NCBI RefSeq assembly: GCF_037969725.1
Contig: NZ_CP150203.1
Location: 450,001-514,000 of the forward strand
DNA: 64,000 nt
Direction of reading: 5' to 3'
From: Paenibacillus sp. FSL W8-0426
Lineage (GTDB): Bacteria; Bacillota; Bacilli; Paenibacillales; Paenibacillaceae
The notes under the pieces: generated by a model
The model's database searches: none
Told to the model about the DNA's origin: nothing
Seen by the model: the letters and a program-made list of their open reading frames with translations, nothing else
Shown: positions 17,021-25,070 of the stretch, piece by piece
Layout of the letters: every line of letters starts with the position of its first letter
Position numbering within the stretch: position 1 is the stretch's first letter
Made by a program: the position numbers and the translations under genes

Positions 17021-17747
17021 ATTGATGATGAAGCACCGCTCCGTGCGGAAATACAAACCTGATCCGGTTAGCGAGGAACAATTGGCCGCCATCGTATCGG
17101 CGGGTCAAATGGCTTCTACCTCCAGCAATGTGCAGGCTTACACGGTTATTGCGGTTACCGACAAAGACCAGAAGGCGAAGCTGGCCGAGCTTGCGGGCAA
17201 CCAGGCTTACATTGATCAATGCCCTGTTTTCCTGGTGTGGTGCGCGGATTTGTATCGTCTCAAGCAAGCCGCAGTTCAACATGCGCCGGAGAAAGAATCG
17301 TTCGAAGATAGCATGGAAAATTTCATGGTAGCGACGATCGACGTGGCCCTTGCTTCCCAGAACGCAGCGCTTGCGGCGGAGTCGCTCGGATTCGGAATTG
17401 TATATATCGGCGGTCTTCGTACGCGGATCAGCGAAGTTTCGGAACTGCTGGGATTGCCTGAAGGCGTATACCCTGTGTATGGCATGTGCATCGGCGTAGC
17501 GGATCAAGATACGGGCATTCGCCCAAGACTGCCGCTGCAGGCGGTGCTGCACCATGGCCGCTACCAGGCTGAACAGACGCTGCAAGGCATGAAAGAGTAC
17601 GATGAAACATTTGCAGCATATATGCAGGAGCGCACCCAAGGCGAGCGTTCGACGACATGGTCCGAAATGATGGCGAAACGCCTTACGGAGCCGGCAAGGC
17701 TGCAAATGAAGACATATCTTGAAGGCAAAGGGTTTATAAAACGGTGA
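16995..17747 (+). CDS. NADPH-dependent FMN nitroreductase (NfrA/NfsA-like)
   Basis: A 250-residue flavin reductase of the NfsA/NfrA group. The N-terminal HRSVRKYKPDPV segment is the classic FMN-binding start of the nitroreductase fold, and SLGFGIVYIGGLR with GLPEGVYPVYGMCIG is characteristic of the oxygen-insensitive NfsA/FRP-like type. It should reduce flavins, quinones or nitro compounds with NAD(P)H in the cytoplasm. Its start lies inside the TetR gene, so the regulator and enzyme are translationally linked. Confidence 0.9.
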   Translation: MSMNNETIELMMKHRSVRKYKPDPVSEEQLAAIVSAGQMASTSSNVQAYTVIAVTDKDQKAKLAELAGNQAYIDQCPVFLVWCADLYRLKQAAVQHAPEKESFEDSMENFMVATIDVALASQNAALAAESLGFGIVYIGGLRTRISEVSELLGLPEGVYPVYGMCIGVADQDTGIRPRLPLQAVLHHGRYQAEQTLQGMKEYDETFAAYMQERTQGERSTTWSEMMAKRLTEPARLQMKTYLEGKGFIKR

Positions 17748-17877
17748 AAAACTGCCGCAAGTTGCTCGTTGCGCAGATTCGGGCAGCGAACGCGAGTGAG
17801 ATATCGTTCAGTAGGAAACCTGTTTGGATAGAGGATAAGATGTAACAAAGACACTGCACATAGCATCCGCATAATTA

Positions 17878-17907
17878 TAGAAGCCAGTCCTCGTGGACTG
17901 GCTTCTA
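17878..17907. terminator. Bidirectional terminator between convergent genes
   Basis: A perfect 13-bp stem (TAGAAGCCAGTCC with GGACTGGCTTCTA) around a TCGT loop. It separates the plus-strand reductase gene from the minus-strand tatD-like gene. Confidence 0.85.
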
Positions 17908-17965
17908 TTGCGTAGAATATATGACCTGCTCTAGCGGCTTGGATGATCCAATTAGGGGTCCTTTT

Positions 17966-18772
17966 TCAGGGTAAACGATAGAAGCGCTTCGTATTTTCGT
18001 AGAAAATGCGTACTGCCGCCTCCGGCTCCGTTCCCGTAATCTCGCACCACGCCTGAACGACGCGGCTTGTCATGGCTGGATGCGTCATCCTGCCTGCAAA
18101 AGGGCCCTCGAACGGCCAGGGCCCGTCCGTCTCGGCCATGATCTGTCCTGGAGGATACACCCTTGCCAGTGCTTGAATCTCCTCTTCGTATACGATATCC
18201 GGCGTGAACGAGACGTAGTATCCGTTGTCCGCCATTCGCCGAATCGTTTCCGGCGAGCCTTTGAACCAATGGAAGTGAGCCTTGTTTACTTGGTACTGCT
18301 CCAGCAGGTCGCAAGCCACATCGGCATCTTCGTACACGGCATGCAGCACGATCGGTTTGTCGTGCTTTTTGGCGAGCCGAACGAAACGTTCGAGCAGCAA
18401 AACGTAGCCGGATTGGTCCCAAGGTTTCCCTGCTTGCTCCGCCTCCTGGCGGCTGTAATAGGGAAGCCCTACTTCGCCGATGGCAACGGCCTGATCGATG
18501 CGGCGCTCGATCCAGTCGAACAGCTGCTCCGCTTCCGACGGCGAAGGTAGAGGCTGCTCCGGATGGAATCCGATGGCCGGAAAGACGGCATGCGGATGTC
18601 TGGCCGCCAGGTCCATCGTGGCCTGCGAGGAGGCAAGGTGCATGGAGACGGCGATGACCGCTTCAACCTGGTGCGAAGGCAGGGAGCGAAGCATGTCCTG
18701 CTGTTCGGCCGGGGTGTATTGATCCAGATGAAGATGGGCATCGATGAAGGGGACATGGGTTGGCATTTTCAT
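17966..18772 (-). CDS. TatD-family metal-dependent hydrolase
   Basis: A 268-residue TIM-barrel hydrolase. The metal-binding HxH appears in FIDAHLHLDQY, with further ligands in AIGEVGLPY, VLHAVY and AHFHWFKG and the terminal aspartate in AETDGPWPF. Family members are DNases or related phosphoesterases, but this one is divergent. I place the start at 18772 because AAGGAG is 9 nt upstream of that ATG; an in-frame ATG 21 bases earlier lacks a site. It follows thiZ closely and may be in the thiamine operon, or have its own transcript after the hairpin at 18801-18825. Confidence 0.85.
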   Translation of the reverse strand: MKMPTHVPFIDAHLHLDQYTPAEQQDMLRSLPSHQVEAVIAVSMHLASSQATMDLAARHPHAVFPAIGFHPEQPLPSPSEAEQLFDWIERRIDQAVAIGEVGLPYYSRQEAEQAGKPWDQSGYVLLLERFVRLAKKHDKPIVLHAVYEDADVACDLLEQYQVNKAHFHWFKGSPETIRRMADNGYYVSFTPDIVYEEEIQALARVYPPGQIMAETDGPWPFEGPFAGRMTHPAMTSRVVQAWCEITGTEPEAAVRIFYENTKRFYRLP

Positions 18773-18800
18773 GGAGAGACGCTCCTTCTGCATGATTTAA

Positions 18801-18825
18801 GCCCGCTATCTCAGGATAGGCGGGC
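18801..18825 (-). other. Stem-loop between thiZ and tatD-like gene
   Basis: A GC-rich hairpin pairs GCCCGCTATC (18801-18810) with GATAG-GCGGGC (18815-18825). It overlaps the thiZ stop codon. In the minus direction there is no T run, so it may be a processing or stabilising element rather than a terminator. Confidence 0.5.
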
Positions 18826-19704
18826 CTTCTTTTGTTCTTGCTTCATCCACTCGGAGATTTGCCGTTTGCGCTCCAGGAATGCCGGCAGATCGGCGATCGT
18901 TTCTTGACGGGGCCGCTCAAAAGGAACATGGACTTCGTGCATCACCGTTGCGGGCCGATTCGAGAGCACGTAGACGCGATCGGCGAGCAGCAGCGCTTCT
19001 TCGATATTATGGGTGATGAGCAGCACCGAGCGGCGGTTCAGCTCCCATATGTCGAGCAGCCAGCGCTGCATGTCGCTGCGCGTCAAGGCGTCGAGCGCGC
19101 TGAACGGCTCGTCGAGCAGCATCAGCTCCTGGGGACTGAGCAGCGCCCGCAGGAACGCGGCGCGCTGCTGCATTCCGCCGGACAGCATGTGCGGATATGC
19201 CTGCTCGAAGCCGCCGAGGCCGACGCTCTCCAGCCATTGGCGCGCTTCGGCAAGCGCGGTATGCCGCGGCTGGGCCGATGGAGACACTTCGCCCGCAAGC
19301 AGCACGTTCTCTTCGATGGTGCGCCACGGGAAGAGCGCAGGTTGTTGCGGCATGTAGCTGATCTTGCCGCGCTGGCCGGTCACGTTCTCGCCGTTCATCC
19401 AGATCTCTCCCTGCTGCGGCTTCAGCAGCCCGCCGATGATATGGAAAAGGGTGCTTTTGCCGCAGCCGGACGGTCCGACGAGTGCCACGAATTCGCCTTG
19501 CCCCACAGTCAGGGAAATATCGTTAAGCACCGGCAGCTTGCTTCGCCGCTCGCGGAAGGAGGCGTGCACGTTCCTGACGTTGAGCGCAGGCGCCGTTGCC
19601 GATGCCGATGTCGGTGCCGTGCCGTCAGAGTGAGCCGCTCCCGTTTCGCTTGCCTGCATAGCTGGGGCAGCCGCTGGTGTTGCCGGAGAACCGGTATGAT
19701 TCAT
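18811..19704 (-). CDS. thiZ: Thiamine-precursor ABC transporter ATPase ThiZ
   Basis: A 297-residue ABC ATPase of the nitrate/taurine/thiamine-precursor type. It has Walker [10 protein letters not shown], the signature MLSGGMQQRA, Walker B LMLLDEPFSALD and the H-loop LITHN. The first 45 residues are an Ala/Thr/Ser-rich disordered extension that other ThiZ proteins generally lack. The start at 19704 has AAGGAAGTGA upstream; a longer in-frame option reads back towards the permease gene. Position at the end of a TPP-riboswitch operon supports import of pyrimidine precursors such as formylaminopyrimidine. Confidence 0.88.
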   Translation of the reverse strand: MNHTGSPATPAAAPAMQASETGAAHSDGTAPTSASATAPALNVRNVHASFRERRSKLPVLNDISLTVGQGEFVALVGPSGCGKSTLFHIIGGLLKPQQGEIWMNGENVTGQRGKISYMPQQPALFPWRTIEENVLLAGEVSPSAQPRHTALAEARQWLESVGLGGFEQAYPHMLSGGMQQRAAFLRALLSPQELMLLDEPFSALDALTRSDMQRWLLDIWELNRRSVLLITHNIEEALLLADRVYVLSNRPATVMHEVHVPFERPRQETIADLPAFLERKRQISEWMKQEQKKARLS

Positions 19705-19735
19705 GTCGTATTCACTTCCTTGGTTCAATGTCGGG

Positions 19736-20494
19736 TTAGCGCTTCTGCGGCCGCCATTTAACGAGCAGCTTCTCCAGCAAGGCAATGAGCAGGAAGAGCA
19801 GCAGGCTCAGCGCCACGATGATCATGATGGCAACGAATAATCGATCTGTCCGGTAAGCGGACTTCTGCAGCATCATGTAATAACCGATGCCCTTGTCGGC
19901 GCCGATCCATTCTGCGATGATGGCGCCCATAACGCTGTACGTGGCGGCAATCTTCACGCCGGAGAAGATGGAGGGCAGCGCATGCGGCAGCTCCAGCTTC
20001 CAGAAGATGTGGCGGCGCGATGCACCGGCCATGCGCATGTAATTCATCATGGCTGCATCCGTGCGCGTTAACCCGTCCATGGCCGCTACGGCGACCGGGA
20101 AGAAACAGACGAGAACGATCGTGATCAGCTTGGGCAGCAGCCCGAAGCCGAACCAGATCAGCAGGAGCGGAGCCAGCGCGATGGTGGGTATGTTTTGACT
20201 TAAAATAAGCAAAGGGTATAACGCCTGTTTGAGCAAAGGAATAAGATGCAGCACCATCGCGATCAGCAATCCGACGGCCGTGCCGGCAGCGAAGCCGATC
20301 AGGGTAAGCTGGATGGTAGCCCAAGCATGCATGCCGAGGCGATCGGCTTGAGATGCCGCTTCGCGGGCGATGTCCGAGGGTGCGGGAAGCATCCACTTTT
20401 CAATATGGAACAGGGATACGGCTCCCTGCCATAACGCGATAAAGAGAATAACCGCCACGAAGGGCGGCCATACGCTTTTCCAGTATGAATTCAT
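19736..20494 (-). CDS. thiX: Thiamine-precursor ABC transporter permease ThiX
   Basis: A 252-residue BPD_transp_1 permease with six hydrophobic segments. The EAA-type loop is recognisable in MRMAGASRRHIFWKLELPHA. It belongs to the SsuC/TauC/ThiX group. Its start overlaps the stop of the preceding gene by one base (TAATG), which suggests coupled translation. Riboswitch and gene order point to thiamine-precursor uptake. Confidence 0.88.
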   Translation of the reverse strand: MNSYWKSVWPPFVAVILFIALWQGAVSLFHIEKWMLPAPSDIAREAASQADRLGMHAWATIQLTLIGFAAGTAVGLLIAMVLHLIPLLKQALYPLLILSQNIPTIALAPLLLIWFGFGLLPKLITIVLVCFFPVAVAAMDGLTRTDAAMMNYMRMAGASRRHIFWKLELPHALPSIFSGVKIAATYSVMGAIIAEWIGADKGIGYYMMLQKSAYRTDRLFVAIMIIVALSLLLFLLIALLEKLLVKWRPQKR

Positions 20495-20790
20495 TAGCGA
20501 TATTTCTCCGTGAGGGCATCCATGCTGAACCCGTCAGGGCTATGGGCAATTTTGATCTGGGAAATGATGCTTGGGCTGCCGGCCTCCACGAGTGCTTCGT
20601 GCATTTTGCGCACGATCTGCAGCAGCTCCTCAAGTTCGCCTTCCATGGTCGTTTCCAGCGGGTTTACTTGATATTTGACGCCGGATTGTTGAATGACTTC
20701 GATCGCGCGATCGACGTAAGGATAAGAGTTTTCGCCGTTCGGCGTTTTGGGAATCACTTGTATGCTAAGCAGTGTGCTGGCCATGTCCAT
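20494..20790 (-). CDS. Thiamine-binding MTH1187/YqgV-family small protein
   Basis: A 98-residue protein of the DUF77/MTH1187 ferredoxin-like fold. The pattern SIQVIPKTPN....YVDRAIEVIQQSGVKYQV..LETTMEGELEELL is typical. Members such as YkoF/YqgV bind thiamine or its pyrimidine part. Lying between thiY and thiX in a TPP-controlled operon strongly supports this role. It has no signal peptide and is probably cytoplasmic, perhaps a scavenging or sensor partner of the transporter. Confidence 0.85.
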   Translation of the reverse strand: MDMASTLLSIQVIPKTPNGENSYPYVDRAIEVIQQSGVKYQVNPLETTMEGELEELLQIVRKMHEALVEAGSPSIISQIKIAHSPDGFSMDALTEKYR

Positions 20791-20825
20791 TCACGGCTCC
20801 TTCCGATTTCGTTATATAGTTCTCG

Positions 20826-21863
20826 TTATTGTGGTAAAAATTCGTTCGTATACGCTTTGGAAACGTCGACTTGCTGGTCGAGCAGTTTTTTGCTGAACAT
20901 CCAGTCCGCGTAATTTTGCCAAACTTCCTGTTTCTGTTCGCCCCAACGTGCGGCATCGTCCTGATATTTAGGGCTGAGCCACTTCTGGCTGGCGAGTACT
21001 AAATCCTTGTCGAGGTCCGGAACGGCCTTCAGCAAAATGTTGGCAGCCTCCTCCGGGTGATCGATCGCATATTGATATCCTTCGGATGTCGCTTTCATGA
21101 ACGCTTTAACCAGCTCCGGATCATTCTGAATCGTCGTTTCGTTGGTTACGAGCACAGGCGTGTAATAGTCGAGCGCTTCGGAGTAATCCTTGACGTACAG
21201 CATGTCGATCGGTTCATTCCGCAGCTTGGCTTCAATCCCGGTCCACGCATAGAAGATCCAGGCAAAGTCGATGTCGCGTTTCACGGCAGTGAAGAAATCG
21301 GCATCGCCCATATTGATGTTTTTCACCTTGGAGACGTCGGCGCCTTCGCCTTCCATAATCGATTGCATGACGGCTTCTTCTACCGGAGAGCCCCAGCCTC
21401 CATACGATTTGCCTTCAAAGTCTTTGGGCGATTTGATGTTCCGGTCCACCGGAGCGGCAAAGCCGGACGTGTTGTGCTGAATGACCGCGGCGATGGATAC
21501 GAGCGGTACGTTTTGCGTGCGTGCTTGAGTTACGCTCTCCTGGTAACTGACGCCAAAAGGGACCTCGTTCGAGGCTACCATCGTGTCCGCTCCGCCTGCG
21601 CCAGGCTGCACGATTTCGACGTTAAGTCCCTCGGCTTTGTAAAAGCCCTGATCCACCGCAGCGTACAGGCCGGTATGGTTCGTATTCGGCGTCCAATCGA
21701 GCACCACCTTAACGTCTTTCAGTGCGGCATTGCCGCCTTCGCTTGCCTTTTCCGTGCTGCTGCCGTTCTCGCCGGCAGGTGCCGCTTCCTTGCCGCCGCA
21801 TGCGGCAACGGTTACGAGGGTGATGCACAGGAGCATCAGGCCCATCATTTTGCGCCATTTCAT
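20826..21863 (-). CDS. thiY: Thiamine-precursor substrate-binding lipoprotein ThiY
   Basis: A 345-residue NMT1/THI5-like binding protein. The signal peptide ends in the lipobox VAAC near residues 18-21, followed by a Gly/Ser/Glu linker. The mature domain begins VKVVLDWTPNTNHTGLYAA, the family hallmark that binds the pyrimidine. It is the first gene of the operon, with AAGGAGAG upstream of its ATG and the TPP riboswitch and terminator in its leader. It should deliver formylaminopyrimidine or HMP to ThiXZ. Confidence 0.92.
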   Translation of the reverse strand: MKWRKMMGLMLLCITLVTVAACGGKEAAPAGENGSSTEKASEGGNAALKDVKVVLDWTPNTNHTGLYAAVDQGFYKAEGLNVEIVQPGAGGADTMVASNEVPFGVSYQESVTQARTQNVPLVSIAAVIQHNTSGFAAPVDRNIKSPKDFEGKSYGGWGSPVEEAVMQSIMEGEGADVSKVKNINMGDADFFTAVKRDIDFAWIFYAWTGIEAKLRNEPIDMLYVKDYSEALDYYTPVLVTNETTIQNDPELVKAFMKATSEGYQYAIDHPEEAANILLKAVPDLDKDLVLASQKWLSPKYQDDAARWGEQKQEVWQNYADWMFSKKLLDQQVDVSKAYTNEFLPQ

Positions 21864-21990
21864 TTCTTTTTCTCTCCTTCATATTGTCCGGCCATCGGCA
21901 CGGGTACTCCTTGGCTTCATGTCCACAACATCTGATTAAGAATGCCATATCAGGGGAATTGCATCGCGGTCCACACGTTCTGATATTAAC

Positions 21991-22017
21991 AAAAAAGCGC
22001 CCCGTTATTCGGGACGC
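21991..22017 (-). terminator. Riboswitch expression-platform terminator
   Basis: Read on minus, an 8-bp stem (22010-22017 with 21997-22004, one G-T pair) is followed by six U. It lies between the TPP aptamer and thiY and should form when TPP is bound. Confidence 0.85.
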
Positions 22018-22067
22018 ATGCAGGCGTTAGAGAATGGCCACCAGCCTTGGGGCTGTGCCTTGGTCAA

Positions 22068-22165
22068 TATACTCCGATTCCTACGCTGGCATGATCCAGA
22101 TCAGGTCTAAGGGTCAGTATCTTATGGGATACACTCTCAGCCGGCCAATTCCGACACCCCTGGGA
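22068..22165 (-). promoter_or_regulatory. TPP riboswitch (THI box)
   Basis: Read on minus, the conserved THI-element blocks appear in order: GGGGTG..., then GGCTGAGAGTG, then ACCCTTAGACCTGATCTGG and ATCATGCCAGCGTAGG. These form the pyrimidine- and pyrophosphate-sensing helices of the known aptamer. It precedes a terminator and thiY, so thiamine pyrophosphate is expected to shut off the operon by attenuation. Confidence 0.95.
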
Positions 22166-22253
22166 AGCTATGAAGTTACGGGCGTTGCTATCACAGTAAT
22201 TATAGGCAAGAGTCCGGATTGTGTCCAGTAAGGAATTGGAGGGACGACCGGGA

Positions 22254-22640
22254 TTACCGTTGGAAAAATTCAATCCATTCTTTTTCAGGTCCATAGATGA
22301 AGAAATAACGATATCCGTTCGGCAAGGTTACAATCTCCCCATCGATGAACTCTGCATCCGTTGCCTGAATGCGTCGGTATTCCGCTTCGATGTCCTCCAC
22401 ATGGATGGCAAAGTGGTGCACCGTTCCTTCGGATGGCAGCTTGTCGCTATACCCCTGAATCAGCTCGATCTCGGTCTCGTCGCTCCCGTTAAAACCGAGA
22501 AATGCCAGCTGAATGACACCGTTGGTGTGAGTCAACCGTCCCTTCAGTTCCAGACCGACAATCTCGGTATAGAAGCGGAGCGTTGTTTCCAGATCGCGAA
22601 CGGAGATTCCGACGTGGTCGACGCGTTTTTGAAAAGCCAT
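22254..22640 (-). CDS. VOC (glyoxalase/bleomycin resistance) family protein
   Basis: A 128-residue single-module pair of beta-alpha-beta-beta-beta units. The metal ligand positions are suggested by RVDHVGISV, IELIQ, HHFAIHVED and EWIEFFQ. The family includes lactoylglutathione lyase, dioxygenases and drug-binding proteins, and sequence alone does not settle which. Bases between 22165 and 22254 hold the upstream region of the riboswitch transcript. It is a single gene. Confidence 0.85.
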   Translation of the reverse strand: MAFQKRVDHVGISVRDLETTLRFYTEIVGLELKGRLTHTNGVIQLAFLGFNGSDETEIELIQGYSDKLPSEGTVHHFAIHVEDIEAEYRRIQATDAEFIDGEIVTLPNGYRYFFIYGPEKEWIEFFQR

Positions 22641-22845
22641 ATGAACATACCTCCCGGGGCAGATAATTCGCCATTAGCATTTTAGAAATAGAATAGATGT
22701 GAAAACCCAAGCTGTCAAGTTGGAATTAGAGCGGCAATTGAACGCGCTTACGTAAAAAATAAAGATTTAAATTTTAAAAGTTCACAATTTGTTCACTTAT
22801 GAAGGGCATAACGTGATCACTATAATGATCAAATGAACAGAAAGG

Positions 22846-23334
22846 ATGAGTGCATTGCCAACAACGAAAAGAGAACAAGTGGTGTTCGGATTAATGATGT
22901 GCTTCGGCATGGTCACGATCATGCTGTTGTTTAATCTGTATAACAGCGGAATGATCGGGAAATTGTCTTTGATGGAGATTCTGCTGCAGTTTGTGATCTG
23001 TTTTGTGGTCGCTTTTGCGGTTGAATCGATATTGGTAGGTCCTGTGGCGAAAAAAGTAGCGTTTTCCCTGCCGTTCGACAAGTCGAACAAATTGGTGGCC
23101 GTGTTGACGCTCTCGTTTTTTATGGTGGTCGGCATGGTGTTGGTCATGTCTTTCTATGGTGTAATGACATCCTACCTCACCAATGGACTTGGAGGTCGTT
23201 CCATCCTGCGAAGCTATGGTTCGGCGATCGGCCATAACTTCTTGCTGGCACTTCCGGCACAGCTTCTGGTGGTGGGGCCGATCGTTCGGGCTGTATTTGG
23301 CAATGTGGTGGACAGAAGCAAAGTCAGCGCTTGA
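22846..23334 (+). CDS. DUF2798-type small membrane protein
   Basis: A 162-residue protein with four predicted helices arranged as two similar halves (helix pairs at about 12-33/44-66 and 85-110/125-150), as in DUF2798 proteins. Each half ends with a similar LLQFVICFVVAFAVESILVGPVAKK or FLLALPAQLLVVGPIVR stretch. The start ATG at 22846 follows AGAAAGGATG. It has no obvious partner gene. Function of the family is unknown. Confidence 0.8.
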   Translation: MSALPTTKREQVVFGLMMCFGMVTIMLLFNLYNSGMIGKLSLMEILLQFVICFVVAFAVESILVGPVAKKVAFSLPFDKSNKLVAVLTLSFFMVVGMVLVMSFYGVMTSYLTNGLGGRSILRSYGSAIGHNFLLALPAQLLVVGPIVRAVFGNVVDRSKVSA

Positions 23335-23390
23335 CCGATCTGTCTTATTTCCTGGGCAATGGTCGTTTGAAAACATAATGAATGAAGCTC

Positions 23391-23420
23391 TTGCGAATGG
23401 GGGAGCATTTCATATATAAT
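23391..23420 (+). promoter_or_regulatory. Promoter of the T-box serS transcript
   Basis: TTGCGA (23391-23396) and a consensus TATAAT (23415-23420) with 18-bp spacing. It places the transcription start near 23427, about 230 bases before the serS ATG. Confidence 0.7.
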
Positions 23421-23426
23421 CATTGT

Positions 23427-23632
23427 CAACAATTGCAGATCGGAACTATGCCGTTGAAGAGCATCCAACTCGGAGGCGTTTTCGCCAGGGGAGCGAACCC
23501 ATTCCCCAAGTTAACCGGAACCGCCCGTTATCGCGGACCAAGAGGCTGGACACAGGATTACCTGTCCCGGCAAGTTGGGTGGCACCGCGAGCAGAGCGCT
23601 CCTCGTCCCAAGGGATGAGGGCGCTCTTTGCA
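23427..23632 (+). promoter_or_regulatory. T-box leader controlling serS
   Basis: The hallmark T-box segment AAGTTGGGTGGCACCGCGAG lies at 23572-23591 and is followed by a strong terminator (arms near 23594-23609 and 23612-23626, then TTTGCATTTTT). Uncharged tRNA pairing with this segment is known to form an antiterminator. The leader upstream can fold into stem I and III regions. The specifier codon could not be read safely by eye, but the downstream gene implies serine. Confidence 0.92.
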
Positions 23633-23660
23633 TTTTTATAGCCCAAAGGAGACGGTGTAC

Positions 23661-24953
23661 ATGTTGGATATGAAATGGATTCTTGCGCATGCGGATGAGG
23701 TTCAGGCGGCCGCGGACGGCAAAAAAATCAAGGTTTCGGTTCGCGAGCTGCTCACGCTGGACGAGGAAAGAAGAAGGCTTTTGCAGGAAACGGAGGAAGG
23801 GCGCCGCTTGCGGAACGCCTGGTCGGCTGAGATTGGCAAGCTGATGCAGACGGGAGATCGGGCACAGGCGGAAGAGCTGCGGACACGCGTAAAGGAGCTT
23901 AACGACAAGCTCCAGCAGAATGAGACCAAGCTTGCCGACGTGCAGGAGGAGGTAACGAGACTGCAGTGGCTGGTGCCGAACGTGGTGTCGCCGGATACGC
24001 CGGCAGGAGCATCGGATGAAGATAACGTTGAAGTGCGGCGTGTCGGTGAGATTACGAAATTCGATTACGATGCGAAGGATCATGTTGAGCTGGGTGAAAT
24101 GCATGACATGATCGACATTGCCCGAGGCGTAAAAATCGGCGGCACTCGCAGTTATGTATTGAAAGCAGCAGGTTTGCTTTTGCATCGGGCCGTACAACAG
24201 TTAGCCCTCGACCTATTATTGAAGAAAGGCTTCACGCCGATGGAAGTGCCGCTGATGGTGAGGGAGGAAGCGCTGGTTAACACGGGCTTCTTCCCCACAG
24301 GGCGGGATCAGGTATATGAGCTTGAGGGCGAGAACAAATGGTTGGTAGGGACTTCGGAGGTGCCGCTTGTTTCTTATTATATGGATGAAGTCGTGGATGT
24401 AGCGGAACCGATCCGATTGGCCGCCATGTCCACCTGTTTCCGCAGCGAGGTTGGATCGGGCGGCAGGGATGTGCGCGGACTGTATCGGGTGCACCAGTTT
24501 TCCAAGGTAGAACAGGTCATTATCTGTGCGCCGGATGCGGACGAATCGGAACGAATGCTGCAGGAGATCACCGGACATGCGGAGGAACTGCTGCAGCTGC
24601 TGGAGCTTCCGTATCGCGTGGTTGCCGTGTGCATCGGGGATATGTCGCAGAAAACCTATAAACAATACGACATCGAAACATGGATGCCAAGCCGCGGGGC
24701 CTATGGAGAAACGCATTCGTCGTCGAACCTGCACGACTTCCAGGCCCGGCGCTCCAACATCCGTTGTCGTAACGCAGAAGGCAAGCTGGTCTATTGCCAT
24801 ACCCTTAACAATACGGCAGTGGCATCGCCGCGCATATTGATCCCGCTTTTGGAGAATCACCAATTGGAGGACGGGAGCATACGCATTCCGGCAGCGCTTC
24901 GGCCCTATATGGGGGGATTGGAATACCTGAAGCTGCCGGAAGCAGAAAAATAA
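23661..24953 (+). CDS. serS: Seryl-tRNA synthetase, divergent (SerRS2-like)
   Basis: A 430-residue class II synthetase. An N-terminal coiled-coil tRNA-binding arm runs at about residues 30-100. Motif 2 is FRSEVGSGGRDVRGLYRVHQF, and the serine pocket region TSEVPL is intact. Motif 3 is unusual: HTLNNTAVASPR replaces the HTLNGSGLAVGR of typical bacterial enzymes, and ETHSSSN replaces EISSCSN. Start at ATG 23661 follows AAAGGAGA. It may be a second, specialised SerRS, for example conferring tolerance to serine analogues, but I cannot see whether another copy exists. Confidence 0.93.
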   Translation: MLDMKWILAHADEVQAAADGKKIKVSVRELLTLDEERRRLLQETEEGRRLRNAWSAEIGKLMQTGDRAQAEELRTRVKELNDKLQQNETKLADVQEEVTRLQWLVPNVVSPDTPAGASDEDNVEVRRVGEITKFDYDAKDHVELGEMHDMIDIARGVKIGGTRSYVLKAAGLLLHRAVQQLALDLLLKKGFTPMEVPLMVREEALVNTGFFPTGRDQVYELEGENKWLVGTSEVPLVSYYMDEVVDVAEPIRLAAMSTCFRSEVGSGGRDVRGLYRVHQFSKVEQVIICAPDADESERMLQEITGHAEELLQLLELPYRVVAVCIGDMSQKTYKQYDIETWMPSRGAYGETHSSSNLHDFQARRSNIRCRNAEGKLVYCHTLNNTAVASPRILIPLLENHQLEDGSIRIPAALRPYMGGLEYLKLPEAEK

Positions 24954-25070
24954 CAAAACATGTCGAATGGTCCTGTTATCCGAATTTCTTCAGTTATAGT
25001 ATTCATTTCTGGGCATACCATTTCCGATATACTATAATAGGAGTAAAATACTGGATTATGGGAGATGAAG

